Assembly: GCA_947179265.1 (NCBI GenBank)
Contig: CAMXBB010000078.1
Span: 1 to 6,896, forward strand
DNA from: an uncultured Bacillota bacterium
GTDB lineage: Bacteria; Bacillota_I; Bacilli_A; RF39; UBA660
Direction of reading: 5' to 3'
DNA: 6,896 nt
Both the position numbers and the translations under genes were made by a program. The notes beneath the pieces are model-generated. The model did no database searches. It was not told the DNA's origin and worked only from the letters and a program-made list of their open reading frames with translations. Every line of letters starts with the position of its first letter. Positions within the stretch are counted from its first letter, which is position 1. Positions 5,181 through 6,896 of the stretch are shown piece after piece.

Positions 5181-6896
5181 GTGAAAGATAAATTACTTAA
5201 AGTTACAAAAAGTAGAAAGTCTATTCGTACTTTGGCTGCATCTTTAGCCTTAGTTATGACATTAAGTAGCTGTTCTTTATGGGGGAACAATAAAAATGAA
5301 ATTCCAGAAGACCCAACAGTAAGCTACGAACAAAATATTGATGATGAACATAATCATAATCACGATCATGAACATGATCATGACGATAACGTTGTTGTTA
5401 CACCTATTATTCCAAATATAATAATAGATAATAACAATAATGATGATAATAATAAAGATACAGAAATTGATGAAAAAAATGAAACACCAGTTAACGATGA
5501 AACAACAAAGGGCGAAACAACAATTAAAATACCAGTAAAAGATTTAAATGGTGAAGAAAAGCAAGATAAAATAGTTATAAATATTAGTGATATAACTATA
5601 GATGAAAATGGACATTATGTAATCAATGGATTAGTAATTCCAGATTTATCTAAATCAAGTTATAAAGGTGTATCTATAGTTGATGCTCTATATTTAGAAG
5701 GATATAGATATGATGCTGCTTATTTAAGAGATTTAGCAAAATTCTTCCAAATCGAAAATTATAGAGGAACAGCTAAACAAAATACCTTACTATTAGATTA
5801 TTTGAGAACTTGGGCTCTAGAATTAGACCTTAGTATGGTAAAACCAGGAGAAACAACTCCAGGTCAAACAAATCCAGGACAAACAAACCCAGGACAAACT
5901 GACCCAGGACAAACAAACCCAGGTCAAACTGATCCAGGACAAACTGGTCCAGGAACTGGAACTCCATCAGTTGATGAAAATCATGCTCATAAATATGGTA
6001 AATGGATGCCATATAATGATGAAAAAGAGTATAGAGGATGTTCATGTGGTTCTATAGACTATAGAGAGCACTCATATACTCCTTGGGTAGATTTACATAA
6101 TGGAAATGAAATGAGAAGATGTACTACTTGTGGAAACGTAATGGTTCGTGAAATAAAACAAGAACATACTCATGAATTTGGTGAATGGAAATTAGTTAAA
6201 AAAGCTACATGTTCTGAAGAAGGTCAAGAAGAAAGAGTTTGTTTAGAATGTGGAGAAAAAGAATATAGATCTACTCCAAAAGCTGATCATAATTTTGGTG
6301 GATGGAGCGCATGGACTCCTTGGTCAACACCAGATAAAGATGGTAACCAAACAAGATCAAGAGTTAAAACATGTAAGACTTGTGGTGAACAAGTTACTGA
6401 AACTCAAACAAGAGTTTATGTAAAACCAGATCCAGGACATACTCATAGTTGGACTGGATGGCAAATAGAAAAAGAAGCTACATGTACAGAGAATGGATTA
6501 AAAGTTAATTCTTGTAGAAAATGTGGAGAAAGAATCACAGAAGTTCTTCAAGCATTAGGACATAAATTAGGAATTATAAAAACTGAGCCTACATGTACAG
6601 AAGATGGAAAAGAAGTTACTTCTTGTGAAAGATGTGATTATACAGACGAAAAAACTATTCCAGCAATTGGACATACACTTGTTAGTAAGATAACTACAGA
6701 ACCTACATGTACAGAAGATGGAGTAAGAACATATTCTTGTATTAGATGTGATTATAATTATACTGAAGCTGTACCAGCAATCGGACATGATTGGGATGAA
6801 GGTGTAGTTACCAAAGAACCAACTGAAACTGAAGATGGTATAATGACTTATACATGTAAGAATTGTGGAGAAACTAAGACTGAAGTAATTCCAGCA
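5181..6896 (+). CDS. Surface lipoprotein with His-rich segment and Cys/His repeat array (3' end outside window)
   Basis: GTG 5181 is the start: GGAAGG (5165-5170) precedes it by 10 nt, and in-frame TGA codons at 5172 and 5175 exclude anything earlier. All 572 visible codons are open. A basic n-region (1-17) and a hydrophobic stretch (18-28) lead to the lipobox LSSC, so C31 should be lipidated and the protein anchored outside the membrane. Residues 56-69 alternate His with Asp/Glu/Asn. After an Asn/Asp-rich spacer, residues 164-210 (GVSIVDALYL...IENYRGTAKQN..LL..LR) resemble a small domain attached to many Firmicutes cell-wall hydrolases and phage lysins, presumed to bind wall. A PGQT linker (222-258) follows. 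From 287 come eight Cys-pair modules (C287/C289, C314/C317, C354/C357, C398/C401, C445/C448, C482/C485, C520/C523, C559/C562). Modules at 344-370, 435-461, 472-498 and 510-536 share Cys-x9-Cys-x2-Cys-x12-His, a likely zinc-binding pattern. Similar repeats are common in surface proteins of gut Firmicutes, with unproven function. Roles in adhesion or zinc capture are inferences. No enzyme domain is visible so far. Confidence 0.9.
   Translation, partial: MKDKLLKVTKSRKSIRTLAASLALVMTLSSCSLWGNNKNEIPEDPTVSYEQNIDDEHNHNHDHEHDHDDNVVVTPIIPNIIIDNNNNDDNNKDTEIDEKNETPVNDETTKGETTIKIPVKDLNGEEKQDKIVINISDITIDENGHYVINGLVIPDLSKSSYKGVSIVDALYLEGYRYDAAYLRDLAKFFQIENYRGTAKQNTLLLDYLRTWALELDLSMVKPGETTPGQTNPGQTNPGQTDPGQTNPGQTDPGQTGPGTGTPSVDENHAHKYGKWMPYNDEKEYRGCSCGSIDYREHSYTPWVDLHNGNEMRRCTTCGNVMVREIKQEHTHEFGEWKLVKKATCSEEGQEERVCLECGEKEYRSTPKADHNFGGWSAWTPWSTPDKDGNQTRSRVKTCKTCGEQVTETQTRVYVKPDPGHTHSWTGWQIEKEATCTENGLKVNSCRKCGERITEVLQALGHKLGIIKTEPTCTEDGKEVTSCERCDYTDEKTIPAIGHTLVSKITTEPTCTEDGVRTYSCIRCDYNYTEAVPAIGHDWDEGVVTKEPTETEDGIMTYTCKNCGETKTEVIPA
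5844..5954 (+). repeat. 15-bp tandem repeat encoding a PGQT linker
   Basis: The linker between the wall-binding-like domain and the Cys/His array is built from five-residue units (PGQTN/PGQTD, with PGETT first and PGTGT last), about seven in all. At DNA level the units are near-identical 15-mers of the form CCAGGACAAACAAAC. Such arrays change copy number by slippage without shifting frame, so linker length may vary between strains. Confidence 0.9.
6198..6896 (+). repeat. Cys/His protein repeat array, regular units of about 38 residues at the end
   Basis: Units centre on C344, C435, C472 and C510, each followed by a CxxC pair and a His at constant spacing. The last two full units are exactly 114 bp apart (codons for C472 at 6594 and C510 at 6708) and share a 21-base identical block around these codons. 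The next unit is 39 residues on and has Glu (E549) where the first Cys should be, though it keeps the CxxC at 559-562. The array continues past the window edge. Earlier modules (287-331, 385-422) are more irregular, so the array seems to be growing or homogenising from the C-terminal side. Confidence 0.85.

Noticed and set aside
5830..6045. Open frame on the minus strand across the PGQT linker
   Set aside because: It is the antisense of a repetitive coding region; its Leu/Phe/Val-rich repeats mirror the PGQT codons, and no ribosome site or promoter supports it.
6567..6788. Open frame on the minus strand across the Cys/His array
   Set aside because: It is the shadow of the 114-bp repeats on the opposite strand, with internal repetition explained by the + strand gene.
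639..6896. TGA recoding to Trp as in Mycoplasma
   Set aside because: Trp codons seen are all TGG and no long frame depends on reading through TGA.
5844..6896. CRISPR array
   Set aside because: The repeats are in-frame protein-coding units without unique spacers, and no cas gene is present.

Overview
This window is AT-rich chromosomal DNA. It suggests a low-GC Firmicutes/Tenericutes bacterium, perhaps an uncultured gut Bacilli of the RF39 type. The signs are the low GC, AGA-dominated arginine codons, a very short 5S rRNA of about 104 nt, Firmicutes-style Shine-Dalgarno sites and T-tailed terminators. Tryptophan is always TGG and no long frame is interrupted by TGA, so the standard code is used, not the Mycoplasma code. 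The taxon is an inference.

Layout: all genes lie on the + strand. Positions 1-336 are the 3' end of 23S rRNA. A 117-nt AT-rich spacer with hairpins and no tRNA follows, then a compact 5S rRNA (454-557) ending in T tracts. A promoter near 594-599 precedes a 779-residue cytosolic protein (639-2978). It has an N-terminal globular region, a Pro/Ala/Glu-rich linker and a separate C-terminal domain. Its terminator overlaps the stop codon. Next is a two-gene unit: a probable short zinc metallopeptidase with an HEAGH motif (3042-4151), then an overlapping unknown protein (4141-4944), closed by another stop-overlapping terminator.

Positions 4958-5180 hold an imperfectly duplicated 50-bp promoter module. 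Each copy has TTGACA, a 17-nt spacer and TATTAT. The pair drives a surface lipoprotein gene that starts at GTG 5181 and runs off the right edge. Its 572 visible residues carry a lipobox, a His-rich stretch, a domain like those on Firmicutes cell-wall hydrolases, a PGQT linker, and at least eight Cys-pair modules. Four of these share an exact Cys-x9-Cys-x2-Cys-x12-His pattern that suggests zinc binding.

The genes look like three separate transcription units after the rRNA operon. Nothing in the sequence links the cytosolic genes to the lipoprotein. The points most worth a second look are the 5S rRNA with helix IV cut to a GNRA-capped stub, the duplicated promoter, the Cys/His repeat lipoprotein, the reduced M3-like peptidase, and the unrecognised proline-linker protein whose N-terminal region faintly resembles HopA1-type proteins.
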